Assembly: GCA_022828105.1 (NCBI GenBank)
Contig: JAJEJC010000005.1
Coordinates: 1-64,000 of the forward strand
Length of the DNA: 64,000 nt
DNA from: Dehalococcoidia bacterium
GTDB lineage: Bacteria; Chloroflexota; Dehalococcoidia; Bin125
Direction of reading: 5' to 3'
Numbering within the stretch: the stretch's first letter is position 1; every line of letters starts with the position of its first letter. The notes under the pieces were generated by a model. The model was given only the letters and a program-made list of their open reading frames with translations. It was not told the DNA's origin and ran no database searches. A program made the translations under genes and the position numbers. Shown here one piece after another: positions 46,303 to 53,778 of this stretch.

Positions 46303-47363
46303 ACGCCGCCTCGAGTCAAGAGGAAGAGCACGGCCATGCGCACCGCGAGTCCGGCCGAAACCTGCGCTTCGATCCGGCACTGCGGGCTGTGGGCGACATC
46401 GACGCCAATCTCGACGCCCTCGTTCATTGGTCCGGGATGCATCACGATTGCGTGCGGCGCGGCGTTGGCGACCCGCTCGGCGGTGAGTTGATAGCGGCGC
46501 GCGTATTCGGCGGTGGACGGCAGCAATCTGCCGCGCAGCCGCTCGTTCTGGATGCGCAGCGCCATGACTGCGTCCGCGCCGGCGATGGCCCGGTCGAGAT
46601 CGGACTCCACCTGGACCGCGGGCAGCGCGAGCGGATGTTCCTTCTCGGCCGCGCTGGCAGTCATCGAGGCGGGCAGCAAGGGACGCGGAGCGACGACCGT
46701 GACCTCTGCGCCGAGCGTCGTCAGCGACCAGATGTTGGAGCGCGCCACGCGTGAGTGCAGAATGTCGCCGACAATCACGACCTTGCGGCCGCCAAGATCG
46801 CCGAACTCGCGCAAGAGGATGTACGCGTCGAGCAGCGCCTGGGTCGGATGCGCGTGCTGGCCGTCGCCGGCGTTGACGATGTGACCGTCAATCGTGCGCG
46901 CCGCGAGCCAGGGCGCGCCCGAAGCCGGGTGGCGCATGACCACCGCGTCGGCGCCGACGGCCGAGAGCGTGTTCAGGGTCTCGACCAGCGACTCGCCCTT
47001 TTCCACCGAGGAGCCGGAGCCGGAGACATTGATCACGTCCGCGCCGAGGATCTTGCCGGCCAGCTCGAACGAGGAACGGGTGCGGGTCGAGGCCTCGTAG
47101 AACAGGTTGAAGATCGTGACGCCGCGCAGGGCCGGCGTCCGCGCGACCGGCCGATCCAGTACTTCGGCCATCGCGTTGGCGGTCGAGAGGATGTGCAGAA
47201 TCTCGTCCCTGGACAGCGTGTCGACATCGAGCAGGTGTCGCAGCCGCCAATCGCTCGCCAAGTCGTCGAACGGCGCGTGCGCCGGCGGCCGATCAGATTC
47301 GGAGATCGGCGTCGCCGAGGCGGGAGCTTCGAGGCCTTGTGTACCGAGCGGTTCAGCGACCAC
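46299..47363 (-). CDS. pyrB: Aspartate carbamoyltransferase catalytic subunit
   Basis: A 354-residue ATCase. The carbamoyl-phosphate loop STRTRSSFE (about 91-99), the [10 protein letters not shown] segment and the C-terminal [12 protein letters not shown] are all present. It joins carbamoyl phosphate and aspartate. About 40 extra residues at the N-terminus precede the usual start ([17 protein letters not shown]), which makes it longer than Bacillus PyrB (304). The GTG at 47363 has GAGAGGA 6 bases upstream and overlaps the pyrR stop by 11 bases. No pyrI regulatory gene is present. Control is probably through the PyrR leader. Confidence 0.95.
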   Translation of the reverse strand: MVAEPLGTQGLEAPASATPISESDRPPAHAPFDDLASDWRLRHLLDVDTLSRDEILHILSTANAMAEVLDRPVARTPALRGVTIFNLFYEASTRTRSSFELAGKILGADVINVSGSGSSVEKGESLVETLNTLSAVGADAVVMRHPASGAPWLAARTIDGHIVNAGDGQHAHPTQALLDAYILLREFGDLGGRKVVIVGDILHSRVARSNIWSLTTLGAEVTVVAPRPLLPASMTASAAEKEHPLALPAVQVESDLDRAIAGADAVMALRIQNERLRGRLLPSTAEYARRYQLTAERVANAAPHAIVMHPGPMNEGVEIGVDVAHSPQCRIEAQVSAGLAVRMAVLFLLTRGGV

Positions 47364-47895
47364 GAGACATCCTCTCCTCGTACACGCCGACGCAGTCTTC
47401 GCCGTCGGTCTCGGCCAGCGAAACGCGCACGTCGTCGCCGCGCTGGGTGGGCATGTTCTTGCCGACGTAGTCGGCGCGAATCGGCAGCTCGCGGTGCCCG
47501 CGGTCGATCAGCACCGCAAGCTCGATCACGGCCGGCCGGCCGTAGTGGATCAACGCATCCAGCGCGGCGCGGATCGATCGGCCCGTGAACAGCACGTCGT
47601 CGACCAGCACGATCGCCGCGCCGTCGATGTCCTCGGGAATCCGCGACGGGTGCATACGCGCGTGCGGCCGGCGATCCAGGTCGTCGCGGTAGAGCGAGAT
47701 ATCGAGCGCTCCGACGGGCACGCGGCGTCCGTCGATCGTCTCGATCCGCGCCGCCAGCCGCTCGGCCAGCGGTACGCCGCGGGTGCGCATCCCGACCAGC
47801 ATCAGGGGAACGGGATTGGGATGCCGCTCGACAATCTCGTGCGCGATGCGCACGAGCGCGCGGCCCATCGCGGCGGCGTCCATGGTGTTCGTCAT
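47353..47895 (-). CDS. pyrR: Bifunctional pyr operon regulator/uracil phosphoribosyltransferase
   Basis: A 180-residue PyrR (B. subtilis protein 181). The PRPP loop is [18 protein letters not shown] (about 88-105), and the N-terminal helix region is [18 protein letters not shown]. PyrR binds UMP and the leader RNA to favour termination and also converts uracil and PRPP to UMP. The ATG at 47895 has GAGG 8 bases upstream. The TTG at 47925 would lie inside the leader terminator and was rejected. It is the first gene of the pyr operon, directly after the leader attenuator that it is expected to control. Confidence 0.95.
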   Translation of the reverse strand: MTNTMDAAAMGRALVRIAHEIVERHPNPVPLMLVGMRTRGVPLAERLAARIETIDGRRVPVGALDISLYRDDLDRRPHARMHPSRIPEDIDGAAIVLVDDVLFTGRSIRAALDALIHYGRPAVIELAVLIDRGHRELPIRADYVGKNMPTQRGDDVRVSLAETDGEDCVGVYEERMSRGR

Positions 47896-47924
47896 CGACG
47901 CGCCTCGCGAACGGTCGGTGGGCA

Positions 47925-47950
47925 AGAAAAAACCAGCGCCGGGCGCTGGT
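47925..47950 (-). terminator. Intrinsic terminator of the pyr leader (attenuator)
   Basis: On the minus strand ACCAGCGCC-GGCGCTGGT forms a 9-bp stem with a one-base centre, followed by TTTTTT and CTT. It lies between the PyrR-binding hairpin and the pyrR start, as in attenuated pyr operons. Confidence 0.85.
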
Positions 47951-48005
47951 CGTGCCGCTGATACGCGGATATGCCGGAGGGGGGCGGAAGTGTTGGCGTC
48001 ATCTG

Positions 48006-48046
48006 GTTGACCTTCCCGGCCTCACAGGACCGGATTAAAGTTCAAC
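48006..48046 (-). promoter_or_regulatory. PyrR-binding anti-antiterminator hairpin
   Basis: On the minus strand GTTGA...CTT...CCGG pairs with CCGG...AAG...TCAAC around the loop TCCTGTGAGG. The sequence CCGGTCCTGTGAGGCCGGG with its purine-rich right side matches the known PyrR binding-loop pattern (UCC-N-GNGAGG, then AAGG). It sits 56 bp upstream of the terminator. Confidence 0.85.
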
Positions 48047-48149
48047 TGGGTGTTCATTGGAGCCTACAGGCTGGCGCGCGTCCTCGACTGTCACCCGCGA
48101 TACCGAGTCGGCGCTCGCCGCCGCTCGCCGCCCAACGGCAGCGCTGCGG

Positions 48150-48821
48150 TCAGGAGTCGAACAGCAGCTCGCCAACGCCGGGCAGATCGTCCGCGACCCC
48201 CGTCGCGCCTTCGCGAATCAGGAAATCCGCGTCGCGCAGGCCGACGATGCCGATCACTCCGGCGAAGTTCGCGTTTCGTCCCGCGCCCATATCCGACTCG
48301 GTGTCGCCGACCATTGCGGCCGCTTCCGGCTCGCCGCCAAGGACGTCGAGCGCGTGCAGCAGCGGGGCGGGGTGCGGCTTCGGATCGCTGGCCGTGTCGG
48401 CGCCGATGATCGTCCGGAAGCGATCGGTCCAACCGAGTAGCTCGACGGTCTTGCGCCCTGCGTCCTCACGCTTGTTGGTCACGACCGCCAGCGGCACGCC
48501 TGCGGCGGCCAGCTTGTCGAGCAAGGCCTCCGCGCCGGCGAGCGGCGTGGTCCGGGGCATGTACGACTCCTCGTAGCGGCGCAGATAGTCCATGTAGATC
48601 GGCTGCGCCTGTTCGGCGCTGAGTCCCAGCATGTTGAACAGCATGACCGGCAAGGGCGGGCCGATGAACTGGAGTAGACGGGTTCGGTCGACTGGGTGCC
48701 CGTGCGCGTTGATCGTCTCCAGCATGCAGCCCAGCACCAGCGGCTCGGTGTCGGCCAGGGTGCCGTCGAGATCGAATATCACCGAGCGGTAGCGCGCCCG
48801 AGCGCCGTTCAGTGAGGTCAT
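48150..48821 (-). CDS. HAD-superfamily phosphatase (phosphoglycolate phosphatase-like)
   Basis: A 223-residue HAD hydrolase. Motif I is FDLDGTLAD (D16 nucleophile and general acid), motif II is VVTNK, motif III the Lys in DPKPHPAPL, and motif IV MVGDTESDMGAG. The four-helix cap between motifs I and II fits the phosphoglycolate phosphatase/beta-phosphoglucomutase subfamily. The substrate is uncertain. The frame continues upstream, but the ATG at 48821 gives the family start (SLNGARARYRSVIFDLDGT). It lies upstream of the pyr leader and is oriented the same way, with an independent start. Confidence 0.9.
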   Translation of the reverse strand: MTSLNGARARYRSVIFDLDGTLADTEPLVLGCMLETINAHGHPVDRTRLLQFIGPPLPVMLFNMLGLSAEQAQPIYMDYLRRYEESYMPRTTPLAGAEALLDKLAAAGVPLAVVTNKREDAGRKTVELLGWTDRFRTIIGADTASDPKPHPAPLLHALDVLGGEPEAAAMVGDTESDMGAGRNANFAGVIGIVGLRDADFLIREGATGVADDLPGVGELLFDS

Positions 48822-48925
48822 GTGAAGCGAACGCGCCAATCGTCGGAGCCGGGCTTGTCCCGCTCGCAGACGGCGAGTTTGCCGCTGGTGAAGACGCTCA
48901 CACTGAGCGCCGGTCCGGGAATCGT

Positions 48926-49072
48926 TCAATCGCGGGCCGAGGGTCGCTCGGCCTCGGCGGCGGCGTTGCGGATCTCATCCAGCAACGCATCGAATGCAAC
49001 ACCCAGGACCTCTGCGGCGTCGGCGACGCTCATCGCTTCTGTCGTGTGCGGCTGTTTGGTCGGTGCGGCCAT
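48926..49072 (-). CDS. Possible 48-residue helix-rich protein
   Basis: A short frame encoding MAAPTKQPHTTEAMSVADAA... and ending in AEAERPSARD, with a predicted amphipathic helix-turn-helix-like stretch (ADAAEVLGVAFDALLDEI, about 17-34) reminiscent of excisionase-like or MerR-type N-terminal helices. There is no good ribosome-binding site. It lies between the HAD gene and the divergent CNNM gene, where nothing else is coded. The very long frame running on into 50485 is antisense to the CNNM gene and spurious. Support is limited to amino-acid pattern and location. Confidence 0.35.
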   Translation of the reverse strand: MAAPTKQPHTTEAMSVADAAEVLGVAFDALLDEIRNAAAEAERPSARD

Positions 49073-49141
49073 GTTTGCAGGGTAGCGTAGGGATGGAGTG
49101 TCACTGTCCGTTGTGTGGCGGAGAGTGCAGGGAGCCAATCC

Positions 49142-50425
49142 GTGATCGAGTATTTCGTCTTGCTGGCGGTGCTGCTGGCGCTGTCTGCGTTTTTCTCCAG
49201 TTCCGAAACCGCGTACCTGTCGATTGAGGGTGTGCGGCTTGAACATGAACGGCAGCGAAAGCTGCCGGGCGCCGAACGCACGGCCGGCCTGCTGGCGGAG
49301 CCGCGCCGGCTGCTCGCGTCGATCCTGGTCGGCAACAACCTGGTCAACACCGGGGCCGCGACCGTGGGCGCGGTGATCGCGCAGGACCTGATCGGCGGCA
49401 GCGGCGGACTGAGCATCGTCGTGGCGACCGTCGCGGTCACCGTGCTGCTGGTGATCTTCGGCGAGATCGGCCCCAAGTCGGTCGCGCTGCACCACAACCT
49501 GACGCTCGCGCGGCTCTACTCGCTGCCCCTGACCTGGTGGTCGCGGCTGATCGCGCCGGCCGTGGTGGCGCTGGACTGGCTCTCGCGCATCTGGCTGCGG
49601 ATCGTCGGCGGCGCGGAAGAGGCGAGCACGGCGCTCTCGCTGGGCGAGCTGCGCACCGCCATCGTCCAGTCGCGCGACGAGGGCGAGCTGGCCGGCGCCG
49701 ACACCTCGGTGCTGCTCGGCGCGCTGCGCCTGGGCGAGACCCAGGTGCGGCGGATCATGACCGGACGGCCGCAGATCGCCTCGATCGATTCCTCGGCCAC
49801 GCTCGAGGAAGCGGGCCGCGCGTTCGCGGCGGCGGGATTCCTGCGCCTGCCCGTGCGCTCGGGCACCGCCGACGAGTACATCGGCTACCTGCACGGCTCC
49901 GACGTGCTGGCCGAGCTCGGCCACGGGCGCGGCGCGCGGGTCGTGCGCGAGGTGATGCGCGAGCCCGTCTTCGAGTCCGAGCGCGCCTCGGTCCAGCGCG
50001 TGCTCACCCAGATGCAGAACACGGACCATCACATGATGCTGCTGATCGACGAGTTCGGCGGCGCGACCGGACTGGTCACGCTGGAGGACATCCTCGAGCT
50101 GGTCGTGGGCAACATCCGCAGCGAGACCCGGGCCGGCTCCGAACCGGTCCCGGTGCGCATCGCCGGCGAGCAGTTCGTCGAAGGCCGCCGCGGGCTCACC
50201 GACCTCGGCACGGAACTCGAAGCGGACTTCTCCGGCGAGGAAGCGGAGACGGTCGCGGGCATGCTCCTGCAACGCTTCCACCGCATCCCCCAGGCGGAGG
50301 AGTCGATCGAGCTGCACGGCTACCGCTGGACGGTGGCCGAGTCGGACAATCGCCGCATCCGCCTGGTCCGCTTTCGCAAGTTGCCCGCGACGCAGGACGA
50401 GTCCGACGCTGGGGACGGCGCCTGA
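49142..50425 (+). CDS. CNNM/HlyC-CorC family membrane protein with CBS pair
   Basis: A 427-residue protein. The N-terminal DUF21 region has three to four membrane helices, with the motif FFSSSETAYLSI near residue 17 and GEIGPKSVALHHNLTLARLY. A CBS pair follows (TGRPQIASIDSSATLEEAGR to MREPVFESERASVQRVL, about 205-320). A C-terminal CorC/HlyC FAD-like domain (GLTDLGTELEADFSGEEAET, about 345-425) ends it. Members are implicated in Mg2+/Co2+ efflux, sodium transport or membrane repair. The GTG at 49142 has GGGAG 7 bases upstream. An earlier GTG at 49115 is possible. It is upstream of tRNA-Leu and tRNA-Gln. Confidence 0.9.
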   Translation: MIEYFVLLAVLLALSAFFSSSETAYLSIEGVRLEHERQRKLPGAERTAGLLAEPRRLLASILVGNNLVNTGAATVGAVIAQDLIGGSGGLSIVVATVAVTVLLVIFGEIGPKSVALHHNLTLARLYSLPLTWWSRLIAPAVVALDWLSRIWLRIVGGAEEASTALSLGELRTAIVQSRDEGELAGADTSVLLGALRLGETQVRRIMTGRPQIASIDSSATLEEAGRAFAAAGFLRLPVRSGTADEYIGYLHGSDVLAELGHGRGARVVREVMREPVFESERASVQRVLTQMQNTDHHMMLLIDEFGGATGLVTLEDILELVVGNIRSETRAGSEPVPVRIAGEQFVEGRRGLTDLGTELEADFSGEEAETVAGMLLQRFHRIPQAEESIELHGYRWTVAESDNRRIRLVRFRKLPATQDESDAGDGA

Positions 50426-50449
50426 GCGTCCTGTTACCCTGAGTCGAGT

Positions 50450-50536
50450 GCCGAGGTGGCGGAATGGTAGACGCGATGGTCTCAAAAACCATTGGGCGTA
50501 ACGCCCGTGCCGGTTCGAGTCCGGCCCTCGGTACCA
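50450..50536 (+). tRNA. tRNA-Leu (anticodon CAA)
   Basis: Acceptor GCCGAGG/CCTCGGT, anticodon loop CTCAAAA giving CAA, a long variable arm GGGCGTAACGCCC as in tRNA-Leu, T arm CCGGTTCGAGTCCGG, and an encoded CCA end. It lies 25 bp after the CNNM gene and 17 bp before tRNA-Gln. Confidence 0.95.
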
Positions 50537-50553
50537 GCCCGCGCATCAATCCT

Positions 50554-50627
50554 TGCCGAGTAGTGTAACGGTAGCACTAGGGACTTTGGATCCCTCAGTT
50601 CAGGTTCGAATCCTGGCTCGGCAGCCA
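50554..50627 (+). tRNA. tRNA-Gln (anticodon TTG)
   Basis: Acceptor TGCCGAG/CTCGGCA, anticodon loop CTTTGGA giving TTG, T arm CAGGTTCGAATCCTG, discriminator G and an encoded CCA. It marks the left edge of an AT-richer accessory stretch that ends at tRNA-Asn. Confidence 0.95.
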
Positions 50628-50654
50628 CACGCTGCCACTCTTCGACCCCACTCC

Positions 50655-50679
50655 GTCATTCCCGCGTAGGCGGGAATCT
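50655..50679. repeat. REP-type palindrome, different family
   Basis: ATTCCCGC-GTAG-GCGGGAAT is a perfect 8-bp stem of the widespread ATTCCCGC repetitive-palindrome type. It is unlike the C6/G6 two-hairpin family elsewhere in the window. Confidence 0.8.
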
Positions 50680-50705
50680 CGCCCAAATCTGCTATGCTGT
50701 GCCAT

Positions 50706-50806
50706 GCCAAACAAAGGTGGTCGTTCGTGACCATTCGTCTGCGATGGGACGTGCTCGTCGGCGTGTCCCCTTCCGAGCAAATGGCGCGGACTCACCTTTG
50801 TTTGGC
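50706..50806. repeat. 101-bp element with perfect 14-bp terminal inverted repeats
   Basis: GCCAAACAAAGGTG at 50706-50719 is exactly complementary to CACCTTTGTTTGGC at 50793-50806, with 73 bp between. It resembles a miniature inverted-repeat element or fold-back regulatory hairpin. It lies directly upstream of the duplicated membrane-protein gene. Confidence 0.7.
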
Positions 50807-50841
50807 GACAAGTGCATCCCGTCGCCGGAAGGGGGCCCTGC

Positions 50842-51276
50842 GTGTTAGTGATATTCGTCATTGGAATCATCGTAAGTCCAATCCTCACATGGGCATTTGA
50901 TTTGAGCGGTTGGTTGTGGGGAACGTCCTGGTTACTCACGGGTCTGTCCTTAGCGATCATGCTCTTCGATGATTCTCTATCAGCAGGATTTATCGCTGTC
51001 GGCATTGTCGCCGCACCTCTTTTGACGTGGGGCTTTGATGTTAGTCCGTGGCTATGGGGAATGGCCTGGCTGAGTACAGGTACCCTGATACTGTCAGCAA
51101 TGAAATTCGAATACGCGCCCCAGGCAGGCATTCTGGGCTTCATTGTTATGGCTATCGGTATCATAGCATCGAGCGACAGTCAAGCAACTTGGGGCGATTG
51201 CATTCAGTATGCGGCCATGGAATACAGAGAGGCATACCAGACAAACAACTGCGCTGACATACTCGCCGATAGATAG
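50842..51276 (+). CDS. Membrane protein with internally duplicated helices, unknown function
   Basis: A 144-residue hydrophobic protein with four to five helices. Two consecutive units are clearly related: IGIIVSPILTWAFDLSGWLWG (about 6-26) and VGIVAAPLLTWGFDVSPWLWG (about 43-63). A third partial unit is FIVMAIGIIASS. It ends in a polar tail with two Cys residues (GDCIQYAAMEYREAYQTNNC). Codon use is AT-richer than the flanking genes, which fits recent acquisition. The GTG at 50842 follows GGAAGGGGG. A GTG ten codons earlier (50812) is the alternative. It has no known family. Confidence 0.65.
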   Translation: MLVIFVIGIIVSPILTWAFDLSGWLWGTSWLLTGLSLAIMLFDDSLSAGFIAVGIVAAPLLTWGFDVSPWLWGMAWLSTGTLILSAMKFEYAPQAGILGFIVMAIGIIASSDSQATWGDCIQYAAMEYREAYQTNNCADILADR

Positions 51277-51652
51277 CTGGAGCTCAAGCCAAGTGTCGCG
51301 TCCGATTCAGACGCCATTTGGTTTAGCATCTTTTCGCCGCACGTAAGTTGACGCAGAGGGAGGCATCCACCTGAAGGACAAATGTGTTGGATGCTTAGAC
51401 GGCTGAGACCCTGACTAGTCAGGTAAGTGGTACTGCCGGTCTGCTGCGGATTCGGCGGTCAGATGCCCGAGTGTTGTAAATCCCTTGAGCGTCTGTGAAC
51501 AGCGTCTCGGCAAGCCCCTCCTGATGACGGTCTCAATGTGGCAGCCAGCGAGGAAGTGCGGGAATGGCCGCCACGAAAAGGCCGTCTTCGTCGCTCCGAT
51601 AGAGGATTATCTGGTACTTGTGCATTGATCGTCGCCACTTTGCAACAGTGTG
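51277..51652. other. 376-bp stretch without a supported gene in the tRNA-bounded island
   Basis: The sequence is AT-richer and codes for no protein I can support on either strand. A 97-residue plus-strand frame (51538-51831) runs across the decayed tRNA and an antisense hicB, so it was not accepted. No repeat or terminator is clear. Confidence 0.5.
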
Positions 51653-51730
51653 TGCCCGGGCAGGACTTGAATCCGCAATCTAGCGGCTATCGGCCGCCCG
51701 CTCTGACGCTGAGTCAGGCCGACGGGCTAA
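51653..51730 (-). pseudogene. Decayed tRNA-Asn-like copy (possible attachment-site remnant)
   Basis: About 54 bases match the 3' two-thirds of the intact tRNA-Asn gene at 52222, from acceptor and T arm to anticodon stem. The anticodon loop reads CCGATAG: it has lost U33 and asparagine identity. The T stem has a mismatch and there is no CCA. The 5' third is rearranged. It is not functional. With the intact tRNA it flanks a hicAB pair, as expected for an island at a tRNA site. Confidence 0.6.
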
Positions 51731-51929
51731 CCAACTCGCATGCCGGCTCTGGTATCGGATGTCCGAACTCTCTCGCTGTGTCAATCCAGAGCGACATCGC
51801 GACCTGCGCCTCTTGGAGCGCCTCTTCGTAGGATTCGCCGTGCGCCGAACACCCGGGCAACTCCGGCATGTGAGCGATGTATGCGTCGTCCTCGTCGCTC
51901 CAAAAGATGATGATTTCGTACTGGAGCAT
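51714..51929 (-). CDS. HicB-family antitoxin
   Basis: A 71-residue HicB-like protein. EIIIFWSDEDDAYIAHMP and ELPGCSAHGESYEEALQEAQ (about 5-42) form the partial RNase-H fold common to the family, followed by one helix and a short C-terminus. No DNA-binding tail is visible. It neutralises the upstream HicA-like toxin. The start overlaps the hicA stop (ATG with TGA/TAA overlap by one base). The stop end overlaps the decayed tRNA by 17 bases. It is part of the AT-richer island between tRNA-Gln and tRNA-Asn and is not closely related to the other hicB at 22.3 kb. Confidence 0.85.
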   Translation of the reverse strand: MLQYEIIIFWSDEDDAYIAHMPELPGCSAHGESYEEALQEAQVAMSLWIDTAREFGHPIPEPACELVSPSA

Positions 51930-52192
51930 CAGTTGCCTCCTGAAACATCGCGCAGGTTGTGCTTCACGAGCACATTTCGAAGCTGTCGCAGTTGATATGG
52001 CTTCGCGTCTGATCCACCCGGTTGCAGGTTCACCTGGTCCTCGATGCCTGCTTTCGTGTACACGTAATGGCTCCCCCGGATTCGCTCCCTAAAGCCGAGT
52101 CTAGCGAGAAGCGACCGGACATCGTCGAAGCGGATGTTAGCCAGGTGTGAACCATCGAGAATGCGGTTCAGCAGCCGTTGATGCCGGTTCAA
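51929..52192 (-). CDS. HicA-family toxin
   Basis: An 87-residue HicA-like mRNA interferase. IRFDDVRSLLARLGFRERIR and the catalytic His in RGSHYVYTKAGIED (about 39-52) are followed by KPYQLRQLRNVLVKHNL, the typical C-terminal helix. An unusually long N-terminus of about 20 residues (MNRHQRLLNRILDGSHLANI) precedes the usual start. The order hicA-hicB is canonical here, unlike the other pair in this window. It lies 29 bp from the intact tRNA-Asn gene, which suggests delivery with an island. Confidence 0.85.
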   Translation of the reverse strand: MNRHQRLLNRILDGSHLANIRFDDVRSLLARLGFRERIRGSHYVYTKAGIEDQVNLQPGGSDAKPYQLRQLRNVLVKHNLRDVSGGN

Positions 52193-52221
52193 TCCGAACT
52201 CCGCGTTCTGGTGGGATTTGG

Positions 52222-52297
52222 TGGCTGCCCGGGCAGGACTTGAACCCGCAACCTAGCGGTTAACAGCCGCCCGCTCTACCAATTGAGCTACCGGGCA
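52222..52297 (-). tRNA. tRNA-Asn (anticodon GTT)
   Basis: On the minus strand acceptor TGCCCGG/CCGGGCA, anticodon loop CTGTTAA giving GTT, T arm GCGGGTTCAAGTCCTGC, discriminator G and CCA are all intact. A decayed copy of its 3' part lies about 570 bp away. Confidence 0.95.
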
Positions 52298-52358
52298 TCG
52301 CCACCGACATCTTAGCCCGAACCGGGCCGGCGATCATCCCCGCATTGACGCGGGGGCG

Positions 52359-53636
52359 TCACTCGGCGCCGAGACTGCCCACTGCCAGGGGATTCGCCGA
52401 GAGCGGGTCCGAGATGCGCAGGCTGACCCGGCCCTCCAGCGCCTGCAGCAGGGCGTCGCCGCAGACCTCGCCGCGCCAGCCGCGCAGCAGCGCCGGCCGG
52501 CGATCGTCCGAGCGGCCGTGCTCGTTCCAGGCGACGAGCGACTTGATCTGCGAGCTGCTGCCGACCAGGTCCGGATCGATCTGGTGGTCGGCGCAGGCCG
52601 CGGCCAGTACCGACTCGAGGAACAGCACGACCATGCGCGACGGCTTCGCGCCGCGCTGCGACGTGGCGCGCGGCGGCAGCTCCGACTCGGGCAGCGCCAG
52701 GGCTGCCGAAACCGCGTCCAGCACCTCGCCACGGTAGGACGCGTCCAGCCGCTGGTTTCCGCGCACGCTGGTCAGTTCGACCGTCGATTCCGGCAGTGAC
52801 GCGGCGATTGCGACGATCAGTTCGTCCGCCACGATCCGCCGCAGCGGCGTGTTGCGGCTGCCCGCGACGGACTCGCGCCAGGCCGACAGCTCGCGCAGCG
52901 CGGCCAGCGAGCGGGAGGAGAGTTTGTTCGCGCCGCGCAGCCGCCGCCAGCGGTCGGCCTCGCGGTCGCCCAGGCGGTCCAGCCGCTGCGCGGTCTCCTG
53001 CTGCAACCAGCCCTCGCGCCGGCCGCCGTCATGCTCGGCCATGCGCTCGACGAAGCGGTCGTGCAGGCGCAGCAGCCAGCGCACGTCCTCGGCCGCGTAG
53101 CGGCGCTGCGCCTCGGTCAGCGGACGGCGCATCCAGTCGGTGCGCGATTGCGACGGCCCGACCGAGCGCCGCAGTTCGCGACCCACCAGCCGGTCGTAGG
53201 CGATCGGGTAGTAGTGTCCGTTGAACGCCGCGGCGAGCTGCACGTCGAAGAGGTCGCCCGGCGCGCGGCCGGTGCGCTCCAGGCAGAAGCGCGCCTCCTG
53301 GTCGTGGGCGTGGACGATCGTCCGCACCGAGGGGTCGGCCATCGCCTCCCAGATTGGCTGGTCGGGCGCTTGCTGGATGTGCTCGGCCAGCGGGTCGATC
53401 AGGTAGATGCCGTCCAGCGTCGCCACTTGCAAGAGGGCGAGCTGCGGCCGGTAGGTGCGCTCGGAGATGAACTCGGTGTCGAGCCCCATCACGCCATCGG
53501 AACGAATCCGCTCGGCGAGTGCCACGACATCCTCGTGGCGGTCGAGCAACTGTCCGGCGGAGTTGTCGGCGGAAGTGGCGATGGAAGCGGCGTTGTGCGT
53601 GCCTGGCGGCGTGGCCGTGGCGTTGCTCAAGGGCAT
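52359..53636 (-). CDS. rnd: Ribonuclease D
   Basis: A 425-residue RNase D. The DEDD-type exonuclease domain carries MGLDTEFISERTYRPQLALL (Asp/Glu of motif I, about 49-68), motif II in VRTIVHAHDQEARFC, and motif III YAAEDVRWLLRLHDRF (Y and D). One or two HRDC-like helical domains follow (LAALRELSAWRESVA). It trims the 3' ends of tRNAs and other structured RNAs. The frame extends to 53837, but that overlaps the rpmJ gene, so the ATG at 53636 was chosen. It is divergent from rpmJ. Confidence 0.92.
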   Translation of the reverse strand: MPLSNATATPPGTHNAASIATSADNSAGQLLDRHEDVVALAERIRSDGVMGLDTEFISERTYRPQLALLQVATLDGIYLIDPLAEHIQQAPDQPIWEAMADPSVRTIVHAHDQEARFCLERTGRAPGDLFDVQLAAAFNGHYYPIAYDRLVGRELRRSVGPSQSRTDWMRRPLTEAQRRYAAEDVRWLLRLHDRFVERMAEHDGGRREGWLQQETAQRLDRLGDREADRWRRLRGANKLSSRSLAALRELSAWRESVAGSRNTPLRRIVADELIVAIAASLPESTVELTSVRGNQRLDASYRGEVLDAVSAALALPESELPPRATSQRGAKPSRMVVLFLESVLAAACADHQIDPDLVGSSSQIKSLVAWNEHGRSDDRRPALLRGWRGEVCGDALLQALEGRVSLRISDPLSANPLAVGSLGAE

Positions 53637-53778
53637 ACGCAAATGAAGCCTCTCGGACCCTTGCACATAGAATAGCCGCCGCGCCGATGACACAACAGTT
53701 GCATACAAACCCGAACGCGCACGGGACCAAGTCCGGCGCGTGTTACGATCACGGTGAAGCGCAGATATCGGAGCCCCT

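Larger units (their letters stand above)
47896..48149 (-). promoter_or_regulatory. pyr operon leader region
   Basis: This is the 254-bp gap upstream of pyrR. It contains the PyrR-binding hairpin and terminator listed separately. The promoter should lie near 48.06-48.15 kb, but I see no convincing -35/-10 pair there. Confidence 0.6.

Noticed and set aside
48926-50485. 519-residue frame antisense to the CNNM gene
   Set aside because: It is composed of shadow sequence (His/Arg/Asp/Gln-rich). Only its last 48 codons, outside the CNNM gene, were kept as a doubtful small gene.
51538-51831. 97-residue plus-strand frame in the tRNA-bounded island
   Set aside because: It runs through the decayed tRNA and antisense to hicB, and has no ribosome-binding site or domain.
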